This document shows positions 19,138-27,817 of a stretch of 64,000 nucleotides of DNA, piece by piece (positions within the stretch are counted from its first letter, which is position 1; each line of letters opens with the position of its first letter). The notes beneath the pieces are model-generated. The model saw nothing but the letters and a program-made list of their open reading frames with translations, was not told the DNA's origin and made no database searches. Source of the DNA: Actinokineospora globicatena (GTDB lineage: Bacteria > Actinomycetota > Actinomycetes > Mycobacteriales > Pseudonocardiaceae); contig NZ_JAMTCR010000005.1 in assembly GCF_024171945.1 (NCBI RefSeq), positions 124,001 to 188,000 of the forward strand, given 5' to 3'. A program made the translations under genes and the position numbers.

Positions 19138-20073
19138 CTAGCCGCGTTCGCGGAAGGCCCGGCGGTACGCCGACGGGGAGGTGCGCATGGCCCGGGTGAA
19201 GTGGTGGCGGTAGGTGACGGGGGACTCGAACCCCACCGCGGCGGCGATCTCCGGGATCGGGTGTTCGCCGGACTCCAGCAGGGCGAGGCTGGCCTGGACG
19301 CGCTGGGTGATCAGCCAGCGGATCGGGCTGGTGCCCGCGGTCTGCTGGAACCGGCGCAGGTAGGTGCGGGCGGACAGGTGCGCGCGCTTGGCCAGCGACT
19401 CCACCGTGATCGGCGCGGCCAGGTTCGCCAGCGCCCAGGTCATGCTGGTGGCCACGGCGTCCTCGGTCGGCGCGGGCACCGGGGCCTCGATGAACTGGGC
19501 CTGCCCGCCCTCGCGGTGCGGTGCGACGACCAGCCTGCGGGCCACCGCGTTGGCGATGGTGGCGCCGTGGTCGGCGCGAACCAGGTGCACGCACAGGTCG
19601 ATGCCCGCCGCGCTGCCCGCGCTGGTGAGGATGTTGCCGTCATCGACGTAGAGGACGTCCGCGTCGACCTCGACCAGCGGGTGCCGTTCGGCGAGCAGGG
19701 CCGCGTACTGCCAGTGCGTCGCCGCGCGCTTGCCGTCGAGCAGACCCGCCGCGGCCAGGGCGAAGGCGCCGGAACAAATGGAGACCAGCCGGGCGCCCCT
19801 GGCGTGCGCGGTGCGCAGCGCGGCCACGACCGGCTCCGGCACCGGCGACCGCACGTCCGACACCCCGGGGATGATCACCGTGTCGGCCGCCGCCAGCTCG
19901 TCCAGGCCGTACCCGGCGACCATGGTCGCGCCGCCGACCACCCGCACCGGGCCGTCCGCGCAGATCACCAGCCGGTACCAGGGCACGTCGAGCTCGGGTC
20001 GGGGCAGGCCGAAGACCTCGGTCACGATGCCGAGTTCGAACGGTGACATGCCGTCATAGGCCAGGACGCTCAC
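19138..20073 (-). CDS. GlxA-type AraC-family regulator with DJ-1/PfpI domain
   Basis: This 311-residue protein has an N-terminal DJ-1/PfpI-like domain (about 1-170) with the nucleophile-elbow region VSICSGAFALAAAGLLDG. A C-terminal AraC domain follows with two helix-turn-helix units (about 205-308): ITVESLAKRAHLSARTYLRRFQQ and IPEIAAAVGFESPVTYRHHFTRAMRTSPSAYRR. This is the standard GlxA family layout. It starts at GTG 20073, divergent from the rhodanese gene 80 bp away. This arrangement suggests it controls the rhodanese gene. Confidence 0.9.
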   Translation of the reverse strand: MSVLAYDGMSPFELGIVTEVFGLPRPELDVPWYRLVICADGPVRVVGGATMVAGYGLDELAAADTVIIPGVSDVRSPVPEPVVAALRTAHARGARLVSICSGAFALAAAGLLDGKRAATHWQYAALLAERHPLVEVDADVLYVDDGNILTSAGSAAGIDLCVHLVRADHGATIANAVARRLVVAPHREGGQAQFIEAPVPAPTEDAVATSMTWALANLAAPITVESLAKRAHLSARTYLRRFQQTAGTSPIRWLITQRVQASLALLESGEHPIPEIAAAVGFESPVTYRHHFTRAMRTSPSAYRRAFRERG

Positions 20074-20153
20074 GGTGCGGATGGCGAGATGTTAGCGCAC
20101 GAGGGCGTCCGCGCCACTTCCTCGACGGTGCGGGTCACCGCAGGATCATCGGC

Positions 20154-20555
20154 ATGAATGCCATCAGCCACTTCAGCGCCCGCCTCCAGTTCGAGACCGA
20201 CTCCAGCGACGTGCACGCCGCCCTGCCCGCGGGTGGCTTCACCCTCGTCGACACCCGCTCCACCGAGGCGTGGTCGCAGGGGCACGTGCTCGGCGCCGTC
20301 CACCTGCCGACCAAGGACGTCGCGGCGCGCGCGGCCGAACTCGTGCCCGCGGGCACCGCCGTGGTGACCTACTGCTGGGGACCTGGGTGCAACGGCGCGA
20401 CCAAGGCGGCACTCGAGTTCGCCAAGCTCGGCTACCCGGTGCGGGAGATGCTCGGCGGATTTGAGTACTGGGCGCGCGAGGGATTCCCGGTCGAGGGCCG
20501 CGCGGTCCCGGTCGACCCGCTGACAACCGTCGTCACCGGGGGTTGCGGCTGCTAG
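20154..20555 (+). CDS. Single-domain rhodanese-like protein
   Basis: This 133-residue protein has the rhodanese signatures LVDTRSTEAWSQGHVLGAVHLP and an active-site loop beginning YCWGPGCNGATKAA. The loop Cys after Y is the expected sulfur carrier. The loop carries a second Cys and is longer than the classic six-residue loop. The C-terminus ends GGCGC, adding three more Cys-rich positions. It could be a sulfurtransferase or redox-tuned phosphatase-like variant. ATG 20154 is taken because the upstream extension is unrelated. It is divergent from the GlxA-type regulator. Confidence 0.85.
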   Translation: MNAISHFSARLQFETDSSDVHAALPAGGFTLVDTRSTEAWSQGHVLGAVHLPTKDVAARAAELVPAGTAVVTYCWGPGCNGATKAALEFAKLGYPVREMLGGFEYWAREGFPVEGRAVPVDPLTTVVTGGCGC

Positions 20556-20673
20556 ATGAGGTCCACAGTGGAGTGATTGGGCCCAATGGCCCAACGTGCA
20601 CCGGAAACCGTTTCACGCACTGGGGGCCAGGGTATCTACCCGGCATCACGCGATGTCCGGGAAGGAGAACCCG

Positions 20674-21330
20674 ATGTCAACAGGCGCGATCATCGGCATC
20701 GTCGTCGCGGTCGTCGTCGTAGTGGCCCTCGTCGCGGTGGCGCTGCGGGCCAAGGCCCGCAGCAACCACCTGAGGTCCCGCTTCGGCGACGAGTACGACC
20801 GCACGGTCCACGCGAGTTCCAAGCGCGACGCCGAACGCGAGCTGCTCGACCGCGAACGCCGCCACGCCGAGTACGACATCCGCCCGCTGAGCCCCGCCGA
20901 GCGCGAGGACTACACGGCGCGGTGGTCGTTGGTGCAGGCCAAGTTCGTCGACCAGCCCGGTGCGGCTGTCGAAGAGGCCGACCGGCTGGTGACCGCGCTC
21001 ATGGCTGACCGCGGGTACCCGGTCGACGGCGACGACGACACGCGGGTGGCCGACCTCTCGGTCCGCCACTCGTCCACTGTGGAGCACTACCGGGTCGCCC
21101 AGTCGGTGCGCGCCAAGCACACCGGGGACGGCGACGCGTCGACCGAAGAGCTGCGCGAGGCCATCGTGCGCTACCGCTCCCTGTTCGACGAGCTGCTCGC
21201 CGACGGCACCGACACCGCCGAGTCGTCCGAAGTGGACGGCCAGGTCGGTCGGGCGCACATCGCCCACCCCCGCGACGGGGCCACCCGCGACGCCGCGGTC
21301 CGCCCCGCCACCCCTCCGTCCGCCCGCTGA
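20674..21330 (+). CDS. Membrane-anchored protein, paralogue of the next gene
   Basis: This 218-residue protein has an N-terminal membrane helix (IIGIVVAVVVVVALVAVAL, about 5-25), a charged juxtamembrane stretch, and a helical domain (about 80-200). That domain contains YTARWSLVQAKFVDQPGAAV, EEADRLV and LREAIVRYRSLFDELL. The same domain ends the next protein. ATG 20674 follows AAGGAG. No enzymatic motif is seen. The shared W-x-x-(V/I)Q-x-x-FVD signature defines a small actinobacterial family I cannot name. Confidence 0.7.
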   Translation: MSTGAIIGIVVAVVVVVALVAVALRAKARSNHLRSRFGDEYDRTVHASSKRDAERELLDRERRHAEYDIRPLSPAEREDYTARWSLVQAKFVDQPGAAVEEADRLVTALMADRGYPVDGDDDTRVADLSVRHSSTVEHYRVAQSVRAKHTGDGDASTEELREAIVRYRSLFDELLADGTDTAESSEVDGQVGRAHIAHPRDGATRDAAVRPATPPSAR

Positions 21331-21367
21331 GCCAGCTCCCCCCCGAGTCCCCACGGAAGGCCCAACC

Positions 21368-22177
21368 GTGACCAAGCCAGACAACGAACGCAGGCTCCAG
21401 ACCGAGGACCTGCTGGTGGACCGCGACACCGACCAGAACACCGGCGGCACCGGGAGAACGGACACCGGCCGTGACGAGGTGTACCGCGACGGTGAGGTTG
21501 ACCGCGACCCAGTGACCGGCACCGAGACCAACACCGACACGACCAAGACCGACTCCGGGTACCGGGACTCCGGCTACCACGACTCGGCCTACAGCGACAC
21601 CGGGTACGGCGACCGGACCGACGCGCCGGGCGGGCTCACCGACCCGGACCGCGCCGACCTGGGTCACGCCGACATCGACCGCACCGACACCGACCGCACG
21701 GACTCCGACAGCACCCACGTCGGCCACGCCGGGGCGGACCGCGTCGACATCGACACCGTCGGTTCGGACCGGGTGGACGAGGCCGGGTACGCGGAACCGG
21801 AGTACACCGAGCCGGAGTACACCGAGAACGCGCCCACCGCGGCGATCCCGGAGCAGCAGAGCGTCCGCGAGTCGGGCCTCCCGGTCGCGACCGACGCCGA
21901 GGAGCCCGCCGCGCAGCTGTTCTCCGAGGAGGAGGTCGGGCGCTTCCGCGAGCAGTGGCAGGCCATCCAGACCACCTTCGTCGACGACCCGCAGGACGCG
22001 GTGCGCGGCGCCGACCACCTGGTCGCCGAGGTCATGCAGGCCCTCGCGGCGACCTTCACCGAGCACAAGCGCGGCCTCGAGGAGCAGTGGCAGGGCGGGT
22101 CCGAGGCGCAGACCGAGGACCTGCGGCTCGCGCTGCGCCGCTACCGCTCGTTCTTCCACCAGCTCCTGCACTCCTGA
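21368..22177 (+). CDS. Soluble paralogue with Asp/Thr/Tyr-rich low-complexity N-terminus
   Basis: This 269-residue protein has an N-terminal 150 residues of disordered repeats rich in D, T, Y, R and G (for example DSGYHDSAYSDTGYGDRTD). A C-terminal domain (about 185-269) with FREQWQAIQTTFVDDPQDAV and LRLALRRYRSFFHQLL is clearly homologous to the preceding membrane protein. It lacks a membrane helix. GTG 21368 follows GGAAGG. The pair, one anchored and one soluble, suggests partners formed by duplication. The function is unknown. Confidence 0.7.
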   Translation: MTKPDNERRLQTEDLLVDRDTDQNTGGTGRTDTGRDEVYRDGEVDRDPVTGTETNTDTTKTDSGYRDSGYHDSAYSDTGYGDRTDAPGGLTDPDRADLGHADIDRTDTDRTDSDSTHVGHAGADRVDIDTVGSDRVDEAGYAEPEYTEPEYTENAPTAAIPEQQSVRESGLPVATDAEEPAAQLFSEEEVGRFREQWQAIQTTFVDDPQDAVRGADHLVAEVMQALAATFTEHKRGLEEQWQGGSEAQTEDLRLALRRYRSFFHQLLHS

Positions 22178-22247
22178 GCTGTTGCCCGATCCCCGTTTCC
22201 GGCACACTGCCGGGAGCGGGGATCGACGCATGTCTGGAGGTAGGTCC

Positions 22248-22769
22248 GTGTACGCGTTGTTCGACACGGCGATCGGTCGGTGCGGTGTCGCCTGGGGCGA
22301 GCACGGGATCACCGCCGTCCAACTCCCCGAGCGGACGGAGTCGGCGACCGTCGCCCGCCTGCGCCGGTACGGGACCGAGGCCGAACCGCCCGCCGCCGTC
22401 GCCACGGCCATCACCCGGATGACGGCACTGCTCGACGGCGAGCGCGACGACCTCACCGACATCGTGGTCGACCCGGACGGCCTGCCCGAGTTCGACCTGC
22501 GCGTGCACGCCATCGCCCGTGCCATCCCGCCCGGCGAGACCCTGACCTACGGCGAGGTCGCCGCCAAGCTCGGCCTGCCCGGTTCGGCGCAGGCCGTCGG
22601 GCAGGCGTTGGGGCGCAACCCGTACCCGATCGTCGTGCCGTGCCACCGGGTGCTGGGCGCCAACGGGCGGGTCGGCGGGTTCTCGGCGGGCGACGGCGCG
22701 GTGACCAAGCTGCGGATCCTGGGCATCGAGGGCGCCGCCCCCGGCGGTCAACCGTCCCTTTTCGACTGA
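22248..22769 (+). CDS. ogt: Methylated-DNA--[protein]-cysteine S-methyltransferase
   Basis: This 173-residue protein has the suicide-acceptor motif PCHRV (in YPIVVPCHRVLG) and the helix-turn-helix region TLTYGEVAAKLGLPGSAQAVGQALGRNP. These are diagnostic of O6-alkylguanine-DNA alkyltransferases. It directly reverses O6-methylguanine by transferring the alkyl group to the Cys. GTG 22248 is supported by GGAGG 7 bases upstream. Its stop overlaps the next start (TGATG), so it is translationally coupled to an XRE regulator. Confidence 0.92.
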   Translation: MYALFDTAIGRCGVAWGEHGITAVQLPERTESATVARLRRYGTEAEPPAAVATAITRMTALLDGERDDLTDIVVDPDGLPEFDLRVHAIARAIPPGETLTYGEVAAKLGLPGSAQAVGQALGRNPYPIVVPCHRVLGANGRVGGFSAGDGAVTKLRILGIEGAAPGGQPSLFD

Positions 22770-23683
22770 TGGTCACCGACGACCGGTTGCGCGCGGCCCT
22801 GACGACGGGGCCGTTCAGCCTCGCGCTGCGGCTGGCGTTGCGGGCCAGCGGGTTGAGCCTGGACCGGGTGCAGTACCGGCTGGCTGAACGCGAGGTGCCG
22901 GTCAGCAAGACGGCGTTGAGCAACTGGCAAAGTGGCCGCACGCAACCGGAACGCGCGGAGTCGTTGCGTGCTCTCGCTGTGCTGGAAGAGATCCTGGGCT
23001 TACCCGAGCGCGCGTTATCGGCGCTGCTCGGTCCGCCGCGCCCGCGTGGGCGGTGGTTGACCCGTGCTCCCAACGACATGCGCGCGGATCAGGCCTGGGC
23101 GCGTCCCGACGGGTTGTTGCGGACGCTCGACAGCCTGGGGACCACGTTGGCCGCCGTCGACCGGATGTCGAAGGTGTCCGTGCAGGTGGTCTGCGTGGTG
23201 GGGGCGGATCGGGTGCTGCACCGGGTCGAGCACCTGGTGGTGTTGCGGGCGGAGCAGGCCGGGGTCGACCGGTACACCGTCGCGTACCGCAGCGACCTGG
23301 GGGAACCGGAGATCACCGCGATGGTCGGGTGCAGGCAGGGGCGTCGGCGCGGTGACCGGGAGACCGGGTTCACGACCTTCGAACTGCTGCTCGACCGCGG
23401 GCTGGACGCCGGTGAGCTGGTGACGCTGGCGTACACCATGGCGCCGGGATCGGCGGAGTTGTACCACTCGCAGCGCGTCGGGGCGTCAACGCGCGTGTAT
23501 GGGGCGTTGGTCCAGTTCGATTCCGGGGCGCTGCCGGTGCGGGTCTACCGGCGGTTCCAGTCCTCTGTGGGCGAGACCGGGTGCGCGGAGATCGACGTCC
23601 GGCTGGGGGCCGCGTTCACCGCCCAGCACGTGGAATCCGACCCGGCGCTGGGGATCTACCGCATCGGGTGGGACTGGGACTGA
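22769..23683 (+). CDS. XRE-family regulator with large C-terminal domain
   Basis: This 304-residue protein has an N-terminal helix-turn-helix (about 15-75) with LRASGLSLDRVQYRLAEREVPVSK and LSNWQSGRTQPERAES, of the lambda-repressor-like type. The C-terminal 200 residues form a mixed alpha/beta region with no recognised motif, presumably a sensor or oligomerisation domain. Its start overlaps the ogt stop. Coupling to a DNA-repair gene suggests a role in a damage or stress response, but nothing in the sequence proves it. Confidence 0.75.
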   Translation: MVTDDRLRAALTTGPFSLALRLALRASGLSLDRVQYRLAEREVPVSKTALSNWQSGRTQPERAESLRALAVLEEILGLPERALSALLGPPRPRGRWLTRAPNDMRADQAWARPDGLLRTLDSLGTTLAAVDRMSKVSVQVVCVVGADRVLHRVEHLVVLRAEQAGVDRYTVAYRSDLGEPEITAMVGCRQGRRRGDRETGFTTFELLLDRGLDAGELVTLAYTMAPGSAELYHSQRVGASTRVYGALVQFDSGALPVRVYRRFQSSVGETGCAEIDVRLGAAFTAQHVESDPALGIYRIGWDWD

Positions 23684-23704
23684 CCCGGTGTCTACACTGG
23701 ACCC

Positions 23705-24178
23705 GTGGCGGTGATCCTGGTGACGGGCATGTCGGGCACGGGCAAGTCCACCGTGCTGGACCGGTTGGGGCGCTTGGGATACCGCGTGGTGGACACCGAC
23801 TACGACGGCTGGACCATCCCCGGCGCGGAACCGCTGTGGGACGAGGAGCGGGTCGATGCGTTGATCACCGCGCACGAGAGCTCCGGTGAGCCGCTGTTCC
23901 TCGCGGGCACCGTGCGCAACCAGGACCGGTTCCGCGACCGGTTCACCGACGTCGTCCTGCTGACCGCCCCGCTGCCGGTGCTGCTCGAGCGCGTCGCCAC
24001 CCGGGACACCAACGACTTCGGCAAGGACCCCGCCGAACGCGACCGGATCGTGGCCGACACCGCGGCGGTCGAACCGCTGCTGCGCGCGTCGGCGACCGTG
24101 GAGATCGACACCCGGGCGCCGCTGGCCGAGGTGGTCGACCGGCTGGCCGCGTTGGCCGCTAGGCGCGCGCCGCGCTGA
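23705..24178 (+). CDS. Small P-loop kinase (adenylate/shikimate-kinase-like)
   Basis: This 157-residue protein has Walker A GMSGTGKST at residues 8-16. A DTDYDGW acidic motif follows, as in the nucleotide-monophosphate and shikimate kinase fold, with an Arg-containing lid region (RVATRDTNDFGKDP). The substrate is not evident. GTG 23705 is used. The 3' end overlaps the convergent GntR gene by 20 bp (24159-24178). Confidence 0.75.
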   Translation: MAVILVTGMSGTGKSTVLDRLGRLGYRVVDTDYDGWTIPGAEPLWDEERVDALITAHESSGEPLFLAGTVRNQDRFRDRFTDVVLLTAPLPVLLERVATRDTNDFGKDPAERDRIVADTAAVEPLLRASATVEIDTRAPLAEVVDRLAALAARRAPR

Positions 24179-24863
24179 TCCGCAGCCGGATGGGCGCGTA
24201 GTGCGCGACGACCGCCTTGGTGAACGTGTCGACGTCGTCGGCGCGGGCGGCCTCGACGATGCCGCGGTGCAGCGCGACGGTGTCGTGCTCGTCGGTCGGC
24301 AGGCCCAGGTGCGGGGCGACGGTCGTGTAGACGTCCCAGAAGGCGTCAGTGAGCTGGCTGACCAGCTCGTTGCCCAGCGGGTGCACCAGCAGCGCGTGGA
24401 AGGCGCGGTCGGCGCCGACCGGGTCGTCACCGCGGTCCATCCGGTCGACCAGGGCGTCCAGGCTGGCCAGGTGCTCGGCGTCGAGCGCGCCGACGATGTC
24501 GGCGGCGTTGCCCCGCTCGAACAGCTCGCGGACCGCCACCAGGTCCGACAGCACGCCGAACTCGTCGTCCGGGCTGAGCAGGCCGCGGAAGGTCAGGCCC
24601 TCCACCAGGGCGGACAGGCTCAGGCCGCCGACGTAGGTGCCGTGCCCGTGCCGGACCTCCACGATGTCGAGCGCGTCCAGCGTCTTGATCGCCTCGCGGA
24701 CGCTGGAGCGGGAGGCGCCCAGCGCCGCGCACAGCTCGTTCTCCGTGGGCAGCGGGGCACCCGGGCGCAGGCGGTTGTCGAGGATGTAGCGCTTGATGCG
24801 CTCGCTGACCTCCTCGCGCAGCAGCGACCGGCCGACCCGTTCGTTGGACACCAACTCCGGCAC
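24159..24863 (-). CDS. FadR/GntR-family regulator (FCD domain)
   Basis: This 234-residue protein has an N-terminal GntR winged helix (about 8-75: EVSERIKRYILDNRLRPG, PLPTENELCAALGASRSSVREAIKTL). A C-terminal FCD helical domain follows (about 100-228), with His and Asp residues (DRAFHALLVH, HRGIVEAA) that form the ligand/metal pocket in this subfamily. It is divergent from edd-eda and is probably the regulator of the Entner-Doudoroff module, responding to gluconate, 6-phosphogluconate or KDPG. GTG 24863 is chosen on a GAGGAG five bases away. Confidence 0.88.
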   Translation of the reverse strand: MPELVSNERVGRSLLREEVSERIKRYILDNRLRPGAPLPTENELCAALGASRSSVREAIKTLDALDIVEVRHGHGTYVGGLSLSALVEGLTFRGLLSPDDEFGVLSDLVAVRELFERGNAADIVGALDAEHLASLDALVDRMDRGDDPVGADRAFHALLVHPLGNELVSQLTDAFWDVYTTVAPHLGLPTDEHDTVALHRGIVEAARADDVDTFTKAVVAHYAPIRLRISAARA

Positions 24864-24944
24864 CCCCTCTCCTCGTGGCCGACACCCTCTCACGTTCCGC
24901 CGCGCGCCACGGCGGGCGTCCGGCTTCCGCCAGCTGAATCGATT

Positions 24945-24974
24945 TTGACACCTCCTCCGGGCGGTCGGTAGGTT
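24945..24974 (+). promoter_or_regulatory. Probable edd promoter
   Basis: TTGACA (24945-24950) is followed after 18 bp by TAGGTT (24969-24974), matching the actinobacterial TTGACA and TANNNT consensus. It lies 75 bp before the edd start, in the divergent region shared with the GntR regulator. Confidence 0.55.
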
Positions 24975-25048
24975 CGCAGGCGCGGTGCACGCCAGTGTCG
25001 TCGTTCGCCCGGGGGACCAACACCGACGATGCCGGAGAGTGTGTGCCG

Positions 25049-26899
25049 ATGAGCGTGCCGTTGAACTCGGTCGTGGCCGAGGTGACCGCCAGGATCGCCG
25101 CCCGCAGCACCGGGAGCCGGTCGGACTACCTGCGCCGGATGGCCGCGGCCGTGCCACCGGGGCCGATGCGCGCGGGGCTCGGGTGCAGCAATCTTGCGCA
25201 CGGGTTCGCCGCTTGCGCCGGACCGGACCGGTTAGCGGTCAAGGCGGTCAGCGTCCCCGGGGTGGCCATCGTGTCCGCCTACAACGACATGCTCTCCGCG
25301 CACCAGCCGTTCCACGAGTTCCCGGCGTGGATCAAGGACGCCGCGCGGCAGGCCGGGGGCGTCGCCCAGTTCGCCGGTGGGGTGCCCGCGATGTGCGACG
25401 GCATCACCCAGGGCCGACCGGGCATGGAGCTCTCGCTGTTCAGCCGCGAGGTCATTGCGATGGCCACCGGGGTAGCGCTCTCGCACGACATGTTCGACGC
25501 AACGTTGCTGCTCGGGGTGTGCGACAAGATCGTTCCCGGGCTGCTGATCGGGGCGCTGGCGTTCGGCCACCTGCCCGCGATCCTGGTGCCTGCCGGCCCG
25601 ATGGCCTCCGGGCTGCCCAACGGCGAGAAGGCCCGCGTCCGGCAGGCGTTCGCCGAGGGGAAGGCGACCCGCGACGACCTGCTCGCCGCCGAGTCCGCCT
25701 CGTACCACTCGCCCGGGACCTGCACGTTCTACGGCACCGCAAACTCCAACCAGCTCGTCGTCGAGGTCATGGGCCTGCACCTGCCGGGGGCCAGCTTCAT
25801 CCCGCCCGGCACCCCGCTGCGCCGCGCGGTGACCGAGGCCGCCGCCCGCCGGGCCGTCGAGATCACCGCGCACGGCACCCAGTACACGCCGATCTCGCAG
25901 GTGGTCGACGAGCGCTCGGTGGTCAACGGGGTGATCGCCCTGCTCGCAACGGGAGGGTCCACGAACCACACGTTGCACCTGGTGGCCATCGCCGCCGCAG
26001 CGGGGATCCAGCTGACGTGGGACGACTTCTCGGACCTGTCGGCGGTGGTGCCGTTGCTCGCCCGCGTGTACCCGAACGGAACGGCCGACATCAACCACTT
26101 CGTTGCGGCAGGCGGCGTCCAGTTGCTGATCGGCGAGCTGCTCGACGCCGGGTTGCTGCACGGCGACGTGTCCACTGTGGCCGGTCCGGGACTGGACCGG
26201 TACCGGCAGGAACCGGTGCTGGACAACGGGGTCCTGCGGTGGCGCGACGGGTTGCGGGAGTCGGGCGACCTGGACGTCCTGCGGCCGGTCGCGTCGCCGT
26301 TCGCTGCGGACGGCGGGCTGCGGATGCTGTCGGGCAACCTGGGGCGCGCGGTGATCAAGGTGTCCGCTGTCGCTGTCGAGCACCGGGTCGTTGAGGCGCC
26401 CGCGCGGGTGTTCACGACGCAGGAGGCCGTGGCCGAGGCGTTCCGGGCGGGGGAGCTGGACCGGGACGTGGTGATCGTGTTGCGGCAGCAGGGTCCTCGG
26501 GCGAACGGGATGCCGGAGCTGCACGGGCTGACGCCGTCGCTGAGCGCGGTGATGAGCCGGGGGCACCGGGTGGCGCTGGTTACGGACGGTCGCATGTCCG
26601 GGGCTTCGGGCAAGATCCCGGCCGCGATCCACTGCACCCCCGAGGCGGCTTCCGGCGGCCCGATCTCACTGATCCGCGACGGCGACCTGGTGCGGCTGGA
26701 TGCGAATAGTGGGCGGGTAGATGTGCTGGTCGACGCGGACGTGCTCGCGGCGCGGACTCCTGCCGACGAGCCCGCCGCGCCGTGGACCGGGACTGGGCGG
26801 GAGCTTTTCGCTGCCCTGCGACATGCCGTTGGCCCCGCTGACCATGGCGCAAGCGTTTTCGGCCCGGCCTACGCAGCCGACCTCGTCCCGTCGACCTGA
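25049..26899 (+). CDS. edd: Phosphogluconate dehydratase
   Basis: This 616-residue protein is full length for the IlvD/Edd family. Conserved Cys-containing motifs for the [4Fe-4S] cluster are present: [21 protein letters not shown] and the [12 protein letters not shown] segment. The latter ([15 protein letters not shown]) favours 6-phosphogluconate dehydratase over IlvD. It converts 6-phosphogluconate to 2-keto-3-deoxy-6-phosphogluconate. ATG 25049 follows GGAGAG; upstream frame residues are unconserved. eda follows by 14 bp. Confidence 0.92.
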   Translation: MSVPLNSVVAEVTARIAARSTGSRSDYLRRMAAAVPPGPMRAGLGCSNLAHGFAACAGPDRLAVKAVSVPGVAIVSAYNDMLSAHQPFHEFPAWIKDAARQAGGVAQFAGGVPAMCDGITQGRPGMELSLFSREVIAMATGVALSHDMFDATLLLGVCDKIVPGLLIGALAFGHLPAILVPAGPMASGLPNGEKARVRQAFAEGKATRDDLLAAESASYHSPGTCTFYGTANSNQLVVEVMGLHLPGASFIPPGTPLRRAVTEAAARRAVEITAHGTQYTPISQVVDERSVVNGVIALLATGGSTNHTLHLVAIAAAAGIQLTWDDFSDLSAVVPLLARVYPNGTADINHFVAAGGVQLLIGELLDAGLLHGDVSTVAGPGLDRYRQEPVLDNGVLRWRDGLRESGDLDVLRPVASPFAADGGLRMLSGNLGRAVIKVSAVAVEHRVVEAPARVFTTQEAVAEAFRAGELDRDVVIVLRQQGPRANGMPELHGLTPSLSAVMSRGHRVALVTDGRMSGASGKIPAAIHCTPEAASGGPISLIRDGDLVRLDANSGRVDVLVDADVLAARTPADEPAAPWTGTGRELFAALRHAVGPADHGASVFGPAYAADLVPST

Positions 26900-26913
26900 G
26901 CTGGAGCCCGGAC

Positions 26914-27513
26914 ATGAGCCTGCTTGATCTGTCACCAGTTGTCCCGGTCGTGGTCCTGCACGACGTCGCTCACGCGGTACCGCTCGCCGAGGCCCTGGTT
27001 CGCGGGGGCGTGCGGATCATCGAGGTCACTCTGCGTACTTCCGCGGCCCTGGAGTCCATCCGCCGGATCGCGGACGAGGTCCCAGACGCCGTCGTGGGCG
27101 CTGGCACCGTGACGGCTCCGTCGCACGCAGCCGCCGCCTTGGACGCCGGTGCCCGGTTCTTGGTCACGCCCGGCACGACGGACTCGGTGCTGGCGGCCGC
27201 CGCCGACACCGGCCTCCCTGTCCTCCCCGGCGCCGCCACCGTCTCCGAAGCCATGCGCCTCGCCGAACTCGGCTACCAGGAACTCAAGTTCTTCCCCGCC
27301 GAAGCCGCAGGCGGCATCCCATTCCTCAAGTCCATCGCGGGGCCCCTGCCGGCTCTCCGCTTCTGCCCCACCGGCGGCATCACCCCGGCTACCGCTGCTG
27401 CCTACCTCGCGCTCTCGAACGTCGCATGCGTGGGCGGGAGTTGGCTCACCTCAGATCCGGCCGACGTTGTTGGCATCGAGCACTCCGCCCGGGCTGCGGC
27501 GGCGCTCGCCTGA
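26914..27513 (+). CDS. eda: 2-dehydro-3-deoxyphosphogluconate (KDPG) aldolase
   Basis: This 199-residue TIM-barrel class I aldolase has the catalytic Glu in IIEVTLRT, the phosphate-binding glycines and the Schiff-base Lys in ELKFFPAE, plus FCPTGGI. It splits KDPG to pyruvate and glyceraldehyde 3-phosphate. The 14-bp spacing to edd makes a two-gene Entner-Doudoroff operon. The pathway is less common in actinomycetes than glycolysis. Confidence 0.93.
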   Translation: MSLLDLSPVVPVVVLHDVAHAVPLAEALVRGGVRIIEVTLRTSAALESIRRIADEVPDAVVGAGTVTAPSHAAAALDAGARFLVTPGTTDSVLAAAADTGLPVLPGAATVSEAMRLAELGYQELKFFPAEAAGGIPFLKSIAGPLPALRFCPTGGITPATAAAYLALSNVACVGGSWLTSDPADVVGIEHSARAAAALA

Positions 27514-27568
27514 CACTGGGAAGCCTTGCTGGTTGGGGCTTTCCGGTCTTCCTGGTGCCCGCTGGAAG

Positions 27569-27710
27569 TTCCGTCTTCTGGGTGACAGAAGTTGTCCACA
27601 TGTGGATCTCTGCGCCCCTGGTTTCAAGATCGACTGTCGGGGGGTCCTTGTAGACTGGACCAGGGCCGCCCCCCGGAGAGGGTGGGGGCTGGGCGGGGGT
27701 GGGACCGCGC
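27569..27710 (+). repeat. 142-bp intergenic repeat, copy 2
   Basis: This is the same length as 18237-18378 and about 92 percent identical by eye. Differences cluster in a short stretch after the palindrome and in the final G-rich tail. TTGTCCACA lies at 27592-27600, again inside TCCACATGTGGA. It sits in the gap between eda and the convergent MFS gene, with no ORF. Confidence 0.8.
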
Positions 27711-27817
27711 GCGGGCGCGAAGCGGCTGGGCGGGGTTGTCTGCGTGCGCGGGCGCGAAGTGGTGGGTGGCGTAAGAGCGGTTGTGGCGGTTGCCCGCGCG
27801 CAGTCCCGAACTCGACG

